Shown here: piece after piece, positions 8,349-17,340 of the stretch
Position numbering within the stretch: the stretch's first letter is position 1
Layout of the letters: the number at the start of each line of letters is the position of its first letter
From: Marivita sp003149565
GTDB lineage: Bacteria; Pseudomonadota; Alphaproteobacteria; Rhodobacterales; Rhodobacteraceae
Reading direction: 5' to 3' (one strand)
DNA length: 64,000 nt
Assembly (NCBI RefSeq): GCF_965216415.1
Contig: NZ_CBDCFU010000002.1
The notes under the pieces: generated by a model
Told to the model about the DNA's origin: nothing
The model's database searches: none
Seen by the model: the letters and a program-made list of their open reading frames with translations, nothing else
Translations under genes and position numbers: made by a program

Positions 8349-8357
8349 TCATGCGAC

Positions 8358-8408
8358 ATTCATACTCAATTATTCACTTCTGTGAATTTGTTGTTGCGTG
8401 AATCAAGG
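8358..8408. promoter_or_regulatory. Candidate SoxR operator/promoter between soxW and soxX
   Basis: A perfect inverted repeat ATTCAC-TTCT-GTGAAT lies at 8372-8387, flanked by further half-sites ATTCAT (8358-8363) and GTGAAT (8398-8403). The last is in GTGAATCAAGG, almost the same as the end of the soxS-soxV site. A weak promoter (TTGCGT 8395-8400, 17 bases, TACGGT 8418-8423) would be blocked by a protein bound here. Confidence 0.65.
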
Positions 8409-8476
8409 TCAGTGGCCTACGGTATACACAGCCATATGTCAGCTCGGCCAAAGCACCGGGCGGTAAGGGAGGGACA

Positions 8477-8956
8477 ATGAAACTAACAGGTATTTCCGCA
8501 GCAGTCGTGCTTTGTGCGACAGCAGCTATCGCGAACCCGATTGCTCCGGGCGAAGTGCAATATGACGAATATGGTGCTGTTGCGGCATCGCTGTCCGGTT
8601 CGGAAGGTGACGCAGCAAATGGCGCTAAGATCATGGTCAACCGTGGAAAAGGCAACTGTGTTGCGTGTCATGCCGTCACCGCGTTGAACGAGGCACCGTT
8701 CCACGGCGAAGTCGGGCCGTCCCTCGACGGGGTCGGATCCTACCGTTCCGAAGAAGAACTGCGTGGCATCGTCGCCAACGCCAAAAAAATGTTCGAGGGC
8801 ACGGTGATGCCCGCGTTCTACAAGACGAGCGGCTTCATCCGCCCCGGTGACGGCTACACCGGCAAGGCCGCCGAGGAAGAAGACCTGATGCCCATTCTGT
8901 CGGCGCAGGAAATTGAAGATGTGGTGGCGTTCCTGCTGACGTTGCAAGACAGCTGA
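8477..8956 (+). CDS. soxX: SoxX, monoheme cytochrome c subunit of SoxXA
   Basis: The 159-residue periplasmic cytochrome has a signal peptide ending near residue 19 (AIANP), the heme site C61-V-A-C64-H65 and a likely axial Met111 (GTVMPAFY). With SoxA it forms SoxXA, which oxidatively joins thiosulfate to the carrier cysteine of SoxY. GGGAGGGAC lies just upstream of the start at 8477. It heads the structural run soxXYZABCD, 29 bases before soxY. Confidence 0.95.
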   Translation: MKLTGISAAVVLCATAAIANPIAPGEVQYDEYGAVAASLSGSEGDAANGAKIMVNRGKGNCVACHAVTALNEAPFHGEVGPSLDGVGSYRSEEELRGIVANAKKMFEGTVMPAFYKTSGFIRPGDGYTGKAAEEEDLMPILSAQEIEDVVAFLLTLQDS

Positions 8957-8985
8957 TCGCCCGGCACCGAGTTAGGAGATACGAC

Positions 8986-9402
8986 ATGGATTTCACGAGA
9001 CGCGAAACCGTGGCACTGGGTGGGGCAGCTGTGCTGACCTTCGTTCTGCCGTTCCGCGCCAATGCTGCAACAGAGGACCTGATCAACGAGTTCACCGGCG
9101 GCGCGGAATTGGCCGACAGCGGCGTTGAACTGGACGCGCCGGAAATCGCGGAAAACGGCAACACGGTTCCGATTTCGGTTTCGGCGCCGGGCGCATCGGC
9201 GATCATGGTTCTGGCGGCGGGCAATCCGACACCGCCGGTGGCGACATTCAACTTCGGTCCGCTGGCCGCCTCGCAGACCGCGAGCACGCGTATCCGTCTT
9301 GCAGGCACGCAGGACGTGATTGCAATCGCCAAGCTGGAAGACGGCAGCTTTGCACGCAGCGCCAAGAACGTGAAGGTCACTATCGGCGGCTGCGGCGGCT
9401 AA
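8986..9402 (+). CDS. soxY: SoxY, sulfur carrier subunit
   Basis: A 138-residue Tat-exported protein (RRETVALGG at residues 5-13) ending in the diagnostic swinging arm GGCGG, with carrier Cys136. Thiosulfate and its oxidation products stay covalently bound to this cysteine through the Sox cycle. The start has TTAGGAGATACGAC immediately upstream. It is paired with soxZ 31 bases downstream. Confidence 0.96.
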   Translation: MDFTRRETVALGGAAVLTFVLPFRANAATEDLINEFTGGAELADSGVELDAPEIAENGNTVPISVSAPGASAIMVLAAGNPTPPVATFNFGPLAASQTASTRIRLAGTQDVIAIAKLEDGSFARSAKNVKVTIGGCGG

Positions 9403-9433
9403 TCGGCAACATTCAGATTTCAGGAGAAACAAA

Positions 9434-9760
9434 ATGGCATCCGGTGTAAAACCCCGCGTCAAGGTCCCGAGCTCCGCCTCTGCTGGCGATGCGATCACCA
9501 TCAAGACCCTGATCAGCCACCCGATGGAATCCGGTCAGCGCAAAGATGGCGATGGCAACACGATCCCGCGGTCGATCATCAACCGCTTCACCTGCGAATT
9601 CAACGGCGAGTCCGTTATCGACGTGAAGATGGAGCCCGCGATCTCGACCAACCCGTATTTCGAATTCGAAGCCACTGTGCCTGAGGCCGGTGAGTTCGTG
9701 TTCACATGGTACGACGACGACGGATCCGTATATAATGAAAACAAGGCCATCTCGGTCTGA
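9434..9760 (+). CDS. soxZ: SoxZ, partner of SoxY
   Basis: The 108-residue immunoglobulin-like protein lacks a signal peptide, as expected, because it is exported through Tat bound to SoxY. The opening ASGVKPRVKVPSSASAGD and the segment ISHPMESGQRKDGDGNTIPR are typical of SoxZ. AGGAGAAAC precedes the ATG. It lies between soxY and soxA. Confidence 0.96.
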   Translation: MASGVKPRVKVPSSASAGDAITIKTLISHPMESGQRKDGDGNTIPRSIINRFTCEFNGESVIDVKMEPAISTNPYFEFEATVPEAGEFVFTWYDDDGSVYNENKAISV

Positions 9761-9821
9761 GCGGAACGCTCGGCCCTGTCCCGTTCGCCACGGGACAGGC
9801 GCTTCCAAGGGAGGGAACAGT

Positions 9822-10670
9822 ATGAAATTCAAGGCAATGACAGCGGTCGTGGCGCTGGCCATCTCGGCACCTTTGGTGTTCGCGGGTGGTGCGGATGACG
9901 ACACGCTCGCCATCGACGGCGAGGAGATGATCTCCAAGACCGCCGCACCCGCGCATATGGAAGAGACCGGGATCGACACGATCATCTCGGGATGGCACTT
10001 CCGCGAGGATGATACGCAGTCGATGCAGACCGACTCGTTCGACAACCCGGGCATGATCTTCGTCGATCAGGCCATGGACATGTGGTCGACCGTCGAAGGC
10101 GAGGCCGGCGAAAGCTGCGCCTCCTGCCACGGCGATGTGTCGACCTTCGAAGGCCTGACGACGAAGATGCCCAAGGTGAACGAGGACGGCGAGCTTGTGG
10201 TGATGGAAGACATCATCAACAATTGCCGGACCGAACGGATGCAGGCCGATGCCTGGAAGTGGTCGGGCAACGACATGCAGTCAATGGTCGCGCTGATCGG
10301 CAATCAGTCTCTTGGCATGCCGATGGACGTCGCGATCGACGGTCCCGCTGCGGAATACTGGAAGCAGGGCAAAGAGATGTATTACACGCGCTATGGTCAG
10401 CTCGAACTGTCCTGCGCCAACTGCCACGAGCAGAACTACGGTAATTACATCCGTGCTGACCATCTGAGCCAAGGCCAGATCAACGGCTTCCCGACATACC
10501 GTCTGAAGCAGGCCAAACTGATCTCGAAGCACAACCGGTTCCGTGGCTGTATCCGCGACACGCGGGCAGAGACCTTCGCCGAAGGCTCCGACGAATTCCG
10601 TGCGCTTGAGCTCTATGTCGCATCCCGCGGCAATGGTCTGAGCGTTGAGACCCCGGCAGTCCGTCAGTAA
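9822..10670 (+). CDS. soxA: SoxA, diheme cytochrome c subunit of SoxXA
   Basis: The 282-residue periplasmic cytochrome has a signal peptide (cleavage near residue 21) and two heme motifs, C99-A-S-C-H103 and C198-A-N-C-H202. The catalytic cysteine that serves as persulfide heme ligand is Cys243 (FRGCIRDTRAE). It is thus the diheme type, as in Paracoccus and Rhodovulum. The start at 9822 follows AAGGGAGGGAACAGT and gives a correct signal peptide; longer frames overlap soxZ. A strong hairpin follows before soxB. Confidence 0.95.
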   Translation: MKFKAMTAVVALAISAPLVFAGGADDDTLAIDGEEMISKTAAPAHMEETGIDTIISGWHFREDDTQSMQTDSFDNPGMIFVDQAMDMWSTVEGEAGESCASCHGDVSTFEGLTTKMPKVNEDGELVVMEDIINNCRTERMQADAWKWSGNDMQSMVALIGNQSLGMPMDVAIDGPAAEYWKQGKEMYYTRYGQLELSCANCHEQNYGNYIRADHLSQGQINGFPTYRLKQAKLISKHNRFRGCIRDTRAETFAEGSDEFRALELYVASRGNGLSVETPAVRQ

Positions 10671-10676
10671 TTTACC

Positions 10677-10707
10677 AAGCCCGCGCCTTTGGTGGCGCGG
10701 GCTTTTT
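10677..10707 (+). terminator. Intra-operon terminator-like hairpin after soxA
   Basis: AAGCCCGCGCC (10677-10687), a 6-base loop and GGCGCGGGCTT (10694-10704) form an 11-bp perfect stem that runs into TTTTTG. It has every mark of an intrinsic terminator yet sits between soxA and soxB in the same operon. It may attenuate soxBCDEF relative to soxXYZA or protect the upstream mRNA. Confidence 0.75.
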
Positions 10708-10766
10708 GACATCCAACTCATTCACACATGCGAATGTGTGGCGGGATATCCAAGAAGGCCCTCTCC

Positions 10767-12464
10767 ATGATATCAAGACGCGATTTCCTTCAGGTCTCGA
10801 TGGCAGCCTCGGCTCTGGTCGGCGCATCCGGCTTTGGCAACTGGTCCCGGCTGGCCGCGCAACAGGCGCTGACCCAAGACCAGCTTTTGCAGTTCGACAC
10901 CTTTGGCAATGTCTCGTTGATTCACGTCACCGATATTCACGCTCAGCTGAAGCCGATTTATTTTCGTGAGCCATCGGTGAACATCGGTGTGGGCGACAAT
11001 CGTGGGGTGGTTCCGCATGTCACCGGCGCCGAGTTCCGCAGGCTTTACGGCATCGACGACGGCAGCCCATCGCATTACGCGCTCAGCTCTGGTGATTTCT
11101 CCTCCCTGGCCAAAGCCTATGGGCGCGTAGGGGGACTGGATCGCGTGGCCACCGTGGTCAACGCGATCCGGGCCGACCGTCCCGATGCGCTACTGCTCGA
11201 TGGCGGCGACACCTGGCACGGGTCGTACACCTGCTATCACACGCAGGGACAGGACATGGTCAACGTGATGAACCAACTGCGCCCCGACGCGATGACATTC
11301 CATTGGGAATTCACGCTGGGCTCTGATCGCGTGACCGAGCTTGTCGAGAGCTTGCCCTTCGCCGCGCTGGGACAGAACATCTTCGACGCCGAGTGGGACG
11401 AACCGGCCGAGCTTTTCCCGCCTTACCAGTTCTTCGAACGCGGTGGCGTGAAAATCGCCGTGATCGGTCAGGCCTTCCCTTACATGCCGATCGCGAATCC
11501 CGGCTGGATGTTCCCCGAATACTCCTTCGGTATCCGCGACGAAAACATGCAGATGATGGTCGACGAGGTGCGCGCACAGGGCGCCGAATGCGTCGTCTGC
11601 CTGAGCCACAACGGTTTCGACGTGGACAAGAAGATGGCGAGCGTCGTCACCGGCATCGACGTGATCCTGTCCGGTCACACCCATGACGCGTTGCCCGAAC
11701 CCGTGTTGGTCGGTGACACCATCGTTGTCGCATCGGGCTCCAACGGCAAATTCGTGAGCCGCGTCGATCTGAACATCCAGAACGGCCGCATGATGGGCTT
11801 CCGCCACAAGTTGATCCCGATCTTTTCGGACGTGATCGACCCAGATCCCGAGATGGCCGCCGTGATCGACGAGCAGCGCGCACCTTTCACCGCCCAACTG
11901 GAAGAGGTGATCGGCCAGACCGACAGTCTCCTCTACCGTCGTGGCAACTTCAACGGCACGTGGGATGATCTGATCTGCGACGCGCTGATGAGCGAACGTG
12001 AGGCTGATATCGCCATGTCGCCGGGCGTGCGTTGGGGTCCGAGCCTGATCCCGGGTGACGACATCACCCGCGAGGACATCTGGAACGTCACCTCCATGAC
12101 CTATGGCAAGGCGTACCGTTCGGAAATGACAGGTGAATTCATCAAGATCATTCTCGAAGACGTGGCCGACAACATCTTCAACCCCGACCCCTACTACCAG
12201 CAGGGCGGCGACATGGTGCGCATCGGGGGCATGGGCTACCGCATCGACGTACGGAAGCCGCAGGGCGAACGCATCACCGACATGACCTTGCTGAAGACGG
12301 GTGAAGCCATTGATCCTGCAAAGAATTACGTCGTCGCGGGCTGGGCGTCTGTCAACGAAGGCACCGAGGGTCCGCAAATCTGGGACGTGGTCGAAGCGCA
12401 CATCAAAAAGCTTGGCACCGTCAGCGTTCAACCCAATGACAGCGTCACGGTCGTTGGCGCGTAA
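10767..12464 (+). CDS. soxB: SoxB, dimanganese thiosulfohydrolase
   Basis: The 565-residue 5'-nucleotidase-like enzyme hydrolyses the terminal sulfone from SoxY-bound intermediates, releasing sulfate. It has a Tat signal (SRRDFLQ, residues 3-9), the metal motif TDIHAQ (D56, H58), GGDTWHGS, LSHNGFD and GHTHD, followed by a C-terminal 5'-nucleotidase domain. The start at 10767 follows AGAAGG by 8 bases; an ATG further up (10728) would give a poor N-terminus. It is separated from soxA by the hairpin at 10677-10707. Confidence 0.96.
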   Translation: MISRRDFLQVSMAASALVGASGFGNWSRLAAQQALTQDQLLQFDTFGNVSLIHVTDIHAQLKPIYFREPSVNIGVGDNRGVVPHVTGAEFRRLYGIDDGSPSHYALSSGDFSSLAKAYGRVGGLDRVATVVNAIRADRPDALLLDGGDTWHGSYTCYHTQGQDMVNVMNQLRPDAMTFHWEFTLGSDRVTELVESLPFAALGQNIFDAEWDEPAELFPPYQFFERGGVKIAVIGQAFPYMPIANPGWMFPEYSFGIRDENMQMMVDEVRAQGAECVVCLSHNGFDVDKKMASVVTGIDVILSGHTHDALPEPVLVGDTIVVASGSNGKFVSRVDLNIQNGRMMGFRHKLIPIFSDVIDPDPEMAAVIDEQRAPFTAQLEEVIGQTDSLLYRRGNFNGTWDDLICDALMSEREADIAMSPGVRWGPSLIPGDDITREDIWNVTSMTYGKAYRSEMTGEFIKIILEDVADNIFNPDPYYQQGGDMVRIGGMGYRIDVRKPQGERITDMTLLKTGEAIDPAKNYVVAGWASVNEGTEGPQIWDVVEAHIKKLGTVSVQPNDSVTVVGA

Positions 12465-12484
12465 CCTCAATCGGAGTGCGAGAT

Positions 12485-13759
12485 ATGTCTGATATGCTCA
12501 AACCCTCCCGCCGCGCATTCCTGCGCGGGTCAGCCGCCGCCGCGGCTGGCCTGACTGCAGCCGGGGTCGCGCGGGCGAACGAACCCGATCCGCTCATCAC
12601 GGAAGTTCAAAGCTGGGCGTCGTCCTTCGGCGAAGGCGTCGATGCCACGCCTTACGGGCTGCCCATCGAATACGAAGCCGACGTGGTGCGCCGCAACGTG
12701 GAATGGCTGACCGCCGACACGACGAGCTCGATCAACTTCACGCCGATCCACGCGCTGGACGGCACGATCACCCCGCAAGGCTGCGCTTTCGAACGTCACC
12801 ATTCGGGCGCGATCGAGCTGCGCAAGGAAGATTATCGGCTGATGATCAATGGCTTGGTCGACACACCTTTGGTGTTCTCCTATGCGGATCTCGAACGCTT
12901 CCCGCGCGAAAATCATGTTTATTTCTGCGAATGTGCCGCGAATACCGGCATGGAATGGGCCGGTGCGCAGCTGAACGGCGCGCAGTTCACTCACGGCATG
13001 ATCCACAACATGGAATATACCGGCGTGTCGCTGCGTACGCTTCTGAACGAAGCCGGTCTGGAAGCGGCAGGCGATCTGTCAGACAAGTGGGTCTATGTCG
13101 AAGGCGCCGATGCGTCCTCAAATGGCCGCTCCATCCCGATGGACAAGGCGCTGGACGACGTGCTCGTCGCGTTCAAGGCGAACGGAGAAGCGCTGCGCAA
13201 GGAACACGGCTATCCCGTGCGCCTCGTTGTTCCGGGCTGGGAAGGCAACATGTGGGTCAAATGGCTCCGCCGCATTGAGGTTCTGCCGAACGCTGTCGAA
13301 AGCCGAGAGGAAACCTCGAAATACACTGACACGCTGGCGGACGGAACAAGCCGCAAATGGACCTGGGTGATGGACGCGAAATCCGTCATCACGTCGCCAA
13401 GCCCGCAATCGCCGATCACGCACGGCGGCGGCCCGCTGGTCATCACCGGCCTGGCCTGGTCCGGCCACGGCGCGATCACCCGCGTCGATATCTCCAAGGA
13501 TGGCGGCAAGACATGGGAAACCGCGCGGCTTGCCAAGCCGGGCGAAAAGATGGCGCTGACCCGCTTCTACCTCGATACCGAGTGGAACGGCGAAGACATG
13601 CTGCTCCAATCCCGCGCGATGGATGAAACCGGATATGTCCAGCCCACCAAAGCGCAGCTGCGCGAGGTGCGCGGCGAGAACTCAATCTATCACAACAACT
13701 GTATCCAGACGTGGCACGTCAAACCCAACGGGGAGGCCGAAAATGTCGAAGTCTCTTAA
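12485..13759 (+). CDS. soxC: SoxC, molybdenum subunit of sulfane dehydrogenase SoxCD
   Basis: A 424-residue Tat-exported protein (SRRAFLRG, residues 8-15) of the sulfite oxidase family. The molybdopterin domain (about 100-280; FCECAANTGMEW, NGRSIPMD, GWEGNMWVKWLRR) is followed by the Mo-co dimerisation domain. SoxCD oxidises the sulfane sulfur on SoxY by six electrons. CGGAG lies eight bases before ATG 12485; an in-frame GTG at 12476 is too near that site. The end overlaps soxD by 17 bases, so translation is probably coupled. Confidence 0.95.
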   Translation: MSDMLKPSRRAFLRGSAAAAAGLTAAGVARANEPDPLITEVQSWASSFGEGVDATPYGLPIEYEADVVRRNVEWLTADTTSSINFTPIHALDGTITPQGCAFERHHSGAIELRKEDYRLMINGLVDTPLVFSYADLERFPRENHVYFCECAANTGMEWAGAQLNGAQFTHGMIHNMEYTGVSLRTLLNEAGLEAAGDLSDKWVYVEGADASSNGRSIPMDKALDDVLVAFKANGEALRKEHGYPVRLVVPGWEGNMWVKWLRRIEVLPNAVESREETSKYTDTLADGTSRKWTWVMDAKSVITSPSPQSPITHGGGPLVITGLAWSGHGAITRVDISKDGGKTWETARLAKPGEKMALTRFYLDTEWNGEDMLLQSRAMDETGYVQPTKAQLREVRGENSIYHNNCIQTWHVKPNGEAENVEVS

Positions 13760-14933
13760 GCTTTTCGGTGGAACGGCGCTTGGAACGCTGGCTGTTTTGA
13801 CGATGGCCGTCAATTTTGCCGATCGCAATATCGCCGGGTTCCCGGACAACCCCGCGGTCATGACTGCAATTGCGCCACCTGAGCCTGCAAACTCCGGTCT
13901 TCTTGTCAGCACGGCAAACGCGTCGACAGATGGCTCGGAAGGCAAATTTGGCCTTGGGCGTCCTGCGCTGCCAGAAGAGATCGCGGCATGGGACCTCGAT
14001 GTCAGCCCGGATGGCACAGGATTACCAGTCGGTTCCGGATCTGTCGCAGATGGCGAAATGATCTTTTCGGAGAACTGTGCAGTCTGCCATGGTGAATTTG
14101 CCGAGGGCGTCGGTAACTGGCCCGAACTTGCGGGTGGAGAAGGCACGCTGGCCGACGAAGATCCGGTGAAGACGGTAGGCAGCTACTGGCCGTACCTGTC
14201 GACAGCTTGGGATTATGTCCACCGTTCGATGCCATATGGCAACGCGCAAACGCTGAGCAATGACGATGTATACGCCATTGTCGCCTACATCCTTTATTCG
14301 AATTTCCTCGTGGATGATGATTTCGTTCTCACCAACGAAAATTTTCTAGACGTCGAAATGCCGAATGCCGATGGCTTCATCATCGACGACCGTGCCGAGA
14401 CCGAATACTCGATCTGGCGTACCGAGCCGTGCATGGAGAACTGCAAAGACAGCGTCGAAATCACCATGCGGGCAACTGTGCTTGATGTGACGCCGGACGA
14501 GGAAGCCTCAACAGAGGCCGAAGAAATGATTGAGGCAGCAGCTGCAGTGACCGAAACGGATGCGCAGCCAGAAGCTGAAGCGGTTGCCGAGGCTGCAGAG
14601 GAGTCCGCTTCCGATGCCGTAGATCCGGCGCTCGTCGCCGCAGGCGAAAAGGTCTTTGGGAAGTGCAAAGCCTGTCACCAAGTGGGCGATGGGGCAAAAA
14701 ACCGGTCTGGCCCAGTGCTGAATGGTGTGGTCGGAGCCGATATCGCGTCGGTGGATGGCTTCAAGTATTCCAAGACCCTTGCCGAAATGGAAGGTGATTG
14801 GACGCCGGAAGCCTTGGCAGCGTTCCTCGCCAATCCGCGCGGCTACGCGAAGGGCACCAAGATGAGCTTTGCCGGTCTGAAGAAGGAAGAGGATATTGCC
14901 GCTGTAACGGCCTATCTGTCGACCTTCGAATAA
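13743..14933 (+). CDS. soxD: SoxD, diheme cytochrome c subunit of sulfane dehydrogenase
   Basis: The 396-residue product has an N-terminal signal or anchor (residues 6-24), a first heme site C112-A-V-C-H116, an Ala/Glu-rich linker (about 250-292) and a second cytochrome c domain with C308-K-A-C-H312. It accepts electrons from SoxC. The start lies inside the end of soxC. The C-terminal domain (FGKCKACHQVGDGAKNRSG) closely resembles the first heme domain of the next gene, suggesting that one arose from the other. Confidence 0.93.
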   Translation: MSKSLKLFGGTALGTLAVLTMAVNFADRNIAGFPDNPAVMTAIAPPEPANSGLLVSTANASTDGSEGKFGLGRPALPEEIAAWDLDVSPDGTGLPVGSGSVADGEMIFSENCAVCHGEFAEGVGNWPELAGGEGTLADEDPVKTVGSYWPYLSTAWDYVHRSMPYGNAQTLSNDDVYAIVAYILYSNFLVDDDFVLTNENFLDVEMPNADGFIIDDRAETEYSIWRTEPCMENCKDSVEITMRATVLDVTPDEEASTEAEEMIEAAAAVTETDAQPEAEAVAEAAEESASDAVDPALVAAGEKVFGKCKACHQVGDGAKNRSGPVLNGVVGADIASVDGFKYSKTLAEMEGDWTPEALAAFLANPRGYAKGTKMSFAGLKKEEDIAAVTAYLSTFE

Positions 14934-14939
14934 TCGCTC

Positions 14940-14967
14940 TTGCGCGGCGGGCTGCCCCGCCGCGCAA
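14940..14967. terminator. Strong hairpin after soxD
   Basis: A 12-bp stem (TTGCGCGGCGGG with CCCGCCGCGCAA) has a CTGC loop and no T tract. It is likely an mRNA-stabilising or pausing element between soxD and the next cytochrome gene rather than a terminator. Confidence 0.5.
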
Positions 14968-15024
14968 CTTGTGCTAGTATGCATTGACGCGTCTGCGCAT
15001 CGGCCAGCTTTGGGGTTATGCACC

Positions 15025-15999
15025 ATGACAAGGAACACTGGCATATATGCGTCTGTTCTGGGTGGTGCCGCTTTTGTCCTTGGCGTGGCATATGGTTGGA
15101 CAGCGCGCGACTATCGTGGCGAAGAGCTTGCGACCCTCTCGGAAGCCCTTCGCCAACTTGAAGCACGCAATGCAACGTTGGCAGCTCAGGTTGCCGAAAG
15201 CGACGATCTTGATGATCGGATAACAGAGCTGGAAGCGTCCTTGGCAGCTGCGCTTCAGGCGCTCGAAGACGCAAAAGTCGCCGCGGCGATCCCAGAGCCA
15301 GTTGCCGAAGAGCCTTCTGTCGAACCTCAAGATCCTCCCGAGGAGGCTCAAACAGCCGCGCTTGAATTCGGCGATCCCGCGCGCGGCGAAGAGGTCTTTG
15401 GCCAGTGTCGGTCCTGTCACCAGATCGGGCAGGGTGCAAAAGACCGCATAGGACCGCATCTGAATGGTCTCTTCGGTCGCCGTGCGGGACTGCACGAAGG
15501 GTTCCGGTATTCCGACGACATGGCGATGATGGGGGCGGATGGACTGACCTGGGAACTGGAAACCCTGGACGCCTATCTCGAAAATCCTAAGGCGCTGGTG
15601 TCCCGCACACGCATGAATTTTGCGGGTCTCAAAGACCCGCAGGACCGCGCCGATATCCTGGCTTATCTGCGCCAATTTTCGGCCAGTCCTCAAAACATTC
15701 CCGAGGCCGCCCCGACTGCGCAGGCCCGAGAGGTGGAACTTTCGCCTGAGGTGCTGGCCATCGTCGGGGATACCGATTACGGCGAATACCTCGCCAGTGA
15801 ATGTAAGACTTGCCATCAGCAGGATGGATCGGATCAGGGGATTCCCTCGATCACGCAATGGCCGACCGAGGATTTTGTGGTCGCCATGCACGCCTACAAA
15901 CGGAAAATCAGACCACATCCGGTGATGCAAATGATGGCAAACCGGTTGTCGGACGAAGAAATCGCCGCGCTCGCGGCGTATTTTGCCCAGCTCGAGTAA
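15025..15999 (+). CDS. soxE: SoxE-like diheme cytochrome c with membrane anchor and coiled coil
   Basis: A 324-residue protein. Residues 7-25 form one membrane helix or uncleaved signal, about 32-85 a predicted coiled coil, and 88-110 a Pro/Glu linker. Two cytochrome domains follow: the first with C128-R-S-C-H132, like the SoxD C-terminal domain, and the second with C260-K-T-C-H264, like the cytochrome subunit of flavocytochrome c sulfide dehydrogenase. It precedes soxF by 52 bases, as soxE does in Paracoccus. It probably passes electrons from SoxF, and possibly SoxCD, to the membrane. The anchor and coiled coil differ from the soluble SoxE of Paracoccus, so the name is by position. The start at 15025 lacks a strong ribosome site. 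Confidence 0.75.
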   Translation: MTRNTGIYASVLGGAAFVLGVAYGWTARDYRGEELATLSEALRQLEARNATLAAQVAESDDLDDRITELEASLAAALQALEDAKVAAAIPEPVAEEPSVEPQDPPEEAQTAALEFGDPARGEEVFGQCRSCHQIGQGAKDRIGPHLNGLFGRRAGLHEGFRYSDDMAMMGADGLTWELETLDAYLENPKALVSRTRMNFAGLKDPQDRADILAYLRQFSASPQNIPEAAPTAQAREVELSPEVLAIVGDTDYGEYLASECKTCHQQDGSDQGIPSITQWPTEDFVVAMHAYKRKIRPHPVMQMMANRLSDEEIAALAAYFAQLE

Positions 16000-16051
16000 G
16001 GTTCTGGAGAGGCCCCCCGCATCTGGGCGTATCGCTAACGGGAGGACAGAT

Positions 16052-17320
16052 ATGAAACTGAATAGACGTGTCTTTGTGGGCACAGGGATGGCGGCTGCGA
16101 CATCGCTCAGCGCGCCGTCGGTGCAAGCGGCGTCGCATGGCAAACCCAAAGTGGTGGTTGTCGGCGGTGGTGCCGGGGGCGCGACGGCCGCCCGGTATAT
16201 CGCAAAAGACAGTGCAGGCGAGATTGACGTTACGCTGATCGAGCCAAGCCGGAGCTATTACACCTGCTTCTTCTCGAACCTCTATATCGGTGGCTTCCGC
16301 GATCTCGACAGCATAGCGCATTCCTATGGCACGCTGGCTTCGGATTACGGCATCAATGTCGTGCATGACTGGGCGACAGGAGTGGACCGCGATGCCAAAA
16401 CGGTCGCGCTTGCCGGTGGCGGATCGGTGCCCTACGACCGACTGATCCTGAGTCCTGGCATCGACTTTGTCGAAGGCTCCGTGCCCGGTTGGGACGTCTC
16501 GGCGCAGAATGCCATGCCACATGCGTACAAGGGCGGCAGCCAGACCGAACTGCTGAAAGCGCAGATCATGGCGATGCCAGAGGGTGGCACCTACGTCATG
16601 GTTGCCCCGCCCAACCCGTACCGTTGCCCGCCCGGACCGTACGAACGCGTGTCAATGGTCGCGCATGTGCTCAAGGCCAATAATCCGACCGCCAAGATCA
16701 TCATTGCGGACCCAAAGGCGAATTTCTCGAAGCAGGGTCTGTTCGAGGAAGGTTGGCAGAAACACTACCCGGGCATGATCACCCGCATCGGACCCGATTT
16801 CGGCGGTGAAAACGTATCCGTCGATCCGGCGGCAATGACCGTGGACATCGACGGCGAGGTGGTCAATGCGGATGTTGTGAATGTGATCCCGGCTCAGAAG
16901 GCAGGGCTGATCTGCGAGGCCGCCGGTCTGACCGACGGAAACTGGGCGCCGGTCTCGGGCCACACGATGCAGTCGCGCATGGATGAGAACATTCACATTC
17001 TAGGCGATTCAACGAACCAGGGAGATATGCCGAAGTCGGGATTCTCTGCCAACTCACAAGCCAAGGTTGCGGCGATGGCCGTGCGCGGCGCTTTGACGGG
17101 CAGTCGGGTCTTTCCTGCGAAGTTCTCGAACACATGCTGGTCGCTTATTGACACGGATGACGGGGTGAAAGTCGGTGCGACCTACGAGGCGACAGATGAA
17201 AAGATCGCCAAAGTGGATGGCTTTGTGAGCCAGACGGGCGAAGACGCGGCGCTTCGGAAGGCCACCTACGAGGAAAGCATTGGCTGGTATCAGGGTATCA
17301 CTTCGGACATGTTTGGCTGA
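16052..17320 (+). CDS. soxF: SoxF, flavoprotein subunit of flavocytochrome c sulfide dehydrogenase type
   Basis: The 422-residue FAD enzyme has a Tat-like signal (LNRRVFVGTGM) and the dinucleotide motif VVVVGGGAGGATAARYI near residue 35. Conserved cysteines are in PYRCPPGPYER and NTCWSLIDT, and SYYTCFFSN belongs to the redox site. The C-terminal FCSD flavin-binding domain is present. It likely oxidises sulfide or a related thiol and passes electrons to the SoxE-like cytochrome. GGGAGGA precedes the start at 16052. It is the last gene of the operon, followed by a strong terminator. Confidence 0.9.
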   Translation: MKLNRRVFVGTGMAAATSLSAPSVQAASHGKPKVVVVGGGAGGATAARYIAKDSAGEIDVTLIEPSRSYYTCFFSNLYIGGFRDLDSIAHSYGTLASDYGINVVHDWATGVDRDAKTVALAGGGSVPYDRLILSPGIDFVEGSVPGWDVSAQNAMPHAYKGGSQTELLKAQIMAMPEGGTYVMVAPPNPYRCPPGPYERVSMVAHVLKANNPTAKIIIADPKANFSKQGLFEEGWQKHYPGMITRIGPDFGGENVSVDPAAMTVDIDGEVVNADVVNVIPAQKAGLICEAAGLTDGNWAPVSGHTMQSRMDENIHILGDSTNQGDMPKSGFSANSQAKVAAMAVRGALTGSRVFPAKFSNTCWSLIDTDDGVKVGATYEATDEKIAKVDGFVSQTGEDAALRKATYEESIGWYQGITSDMFG

Positions 17321-17340
17321 TCTTGCCATTCAAGAAATCC

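Noticed and set aside
11190..12470. A 426-codon open frame antisense to soxB
   Set aside because: It is His/Asp/Val-rich, mirrors the third-position GC of soxB, and has no domain or ribosome site; soxB is unambiguous.
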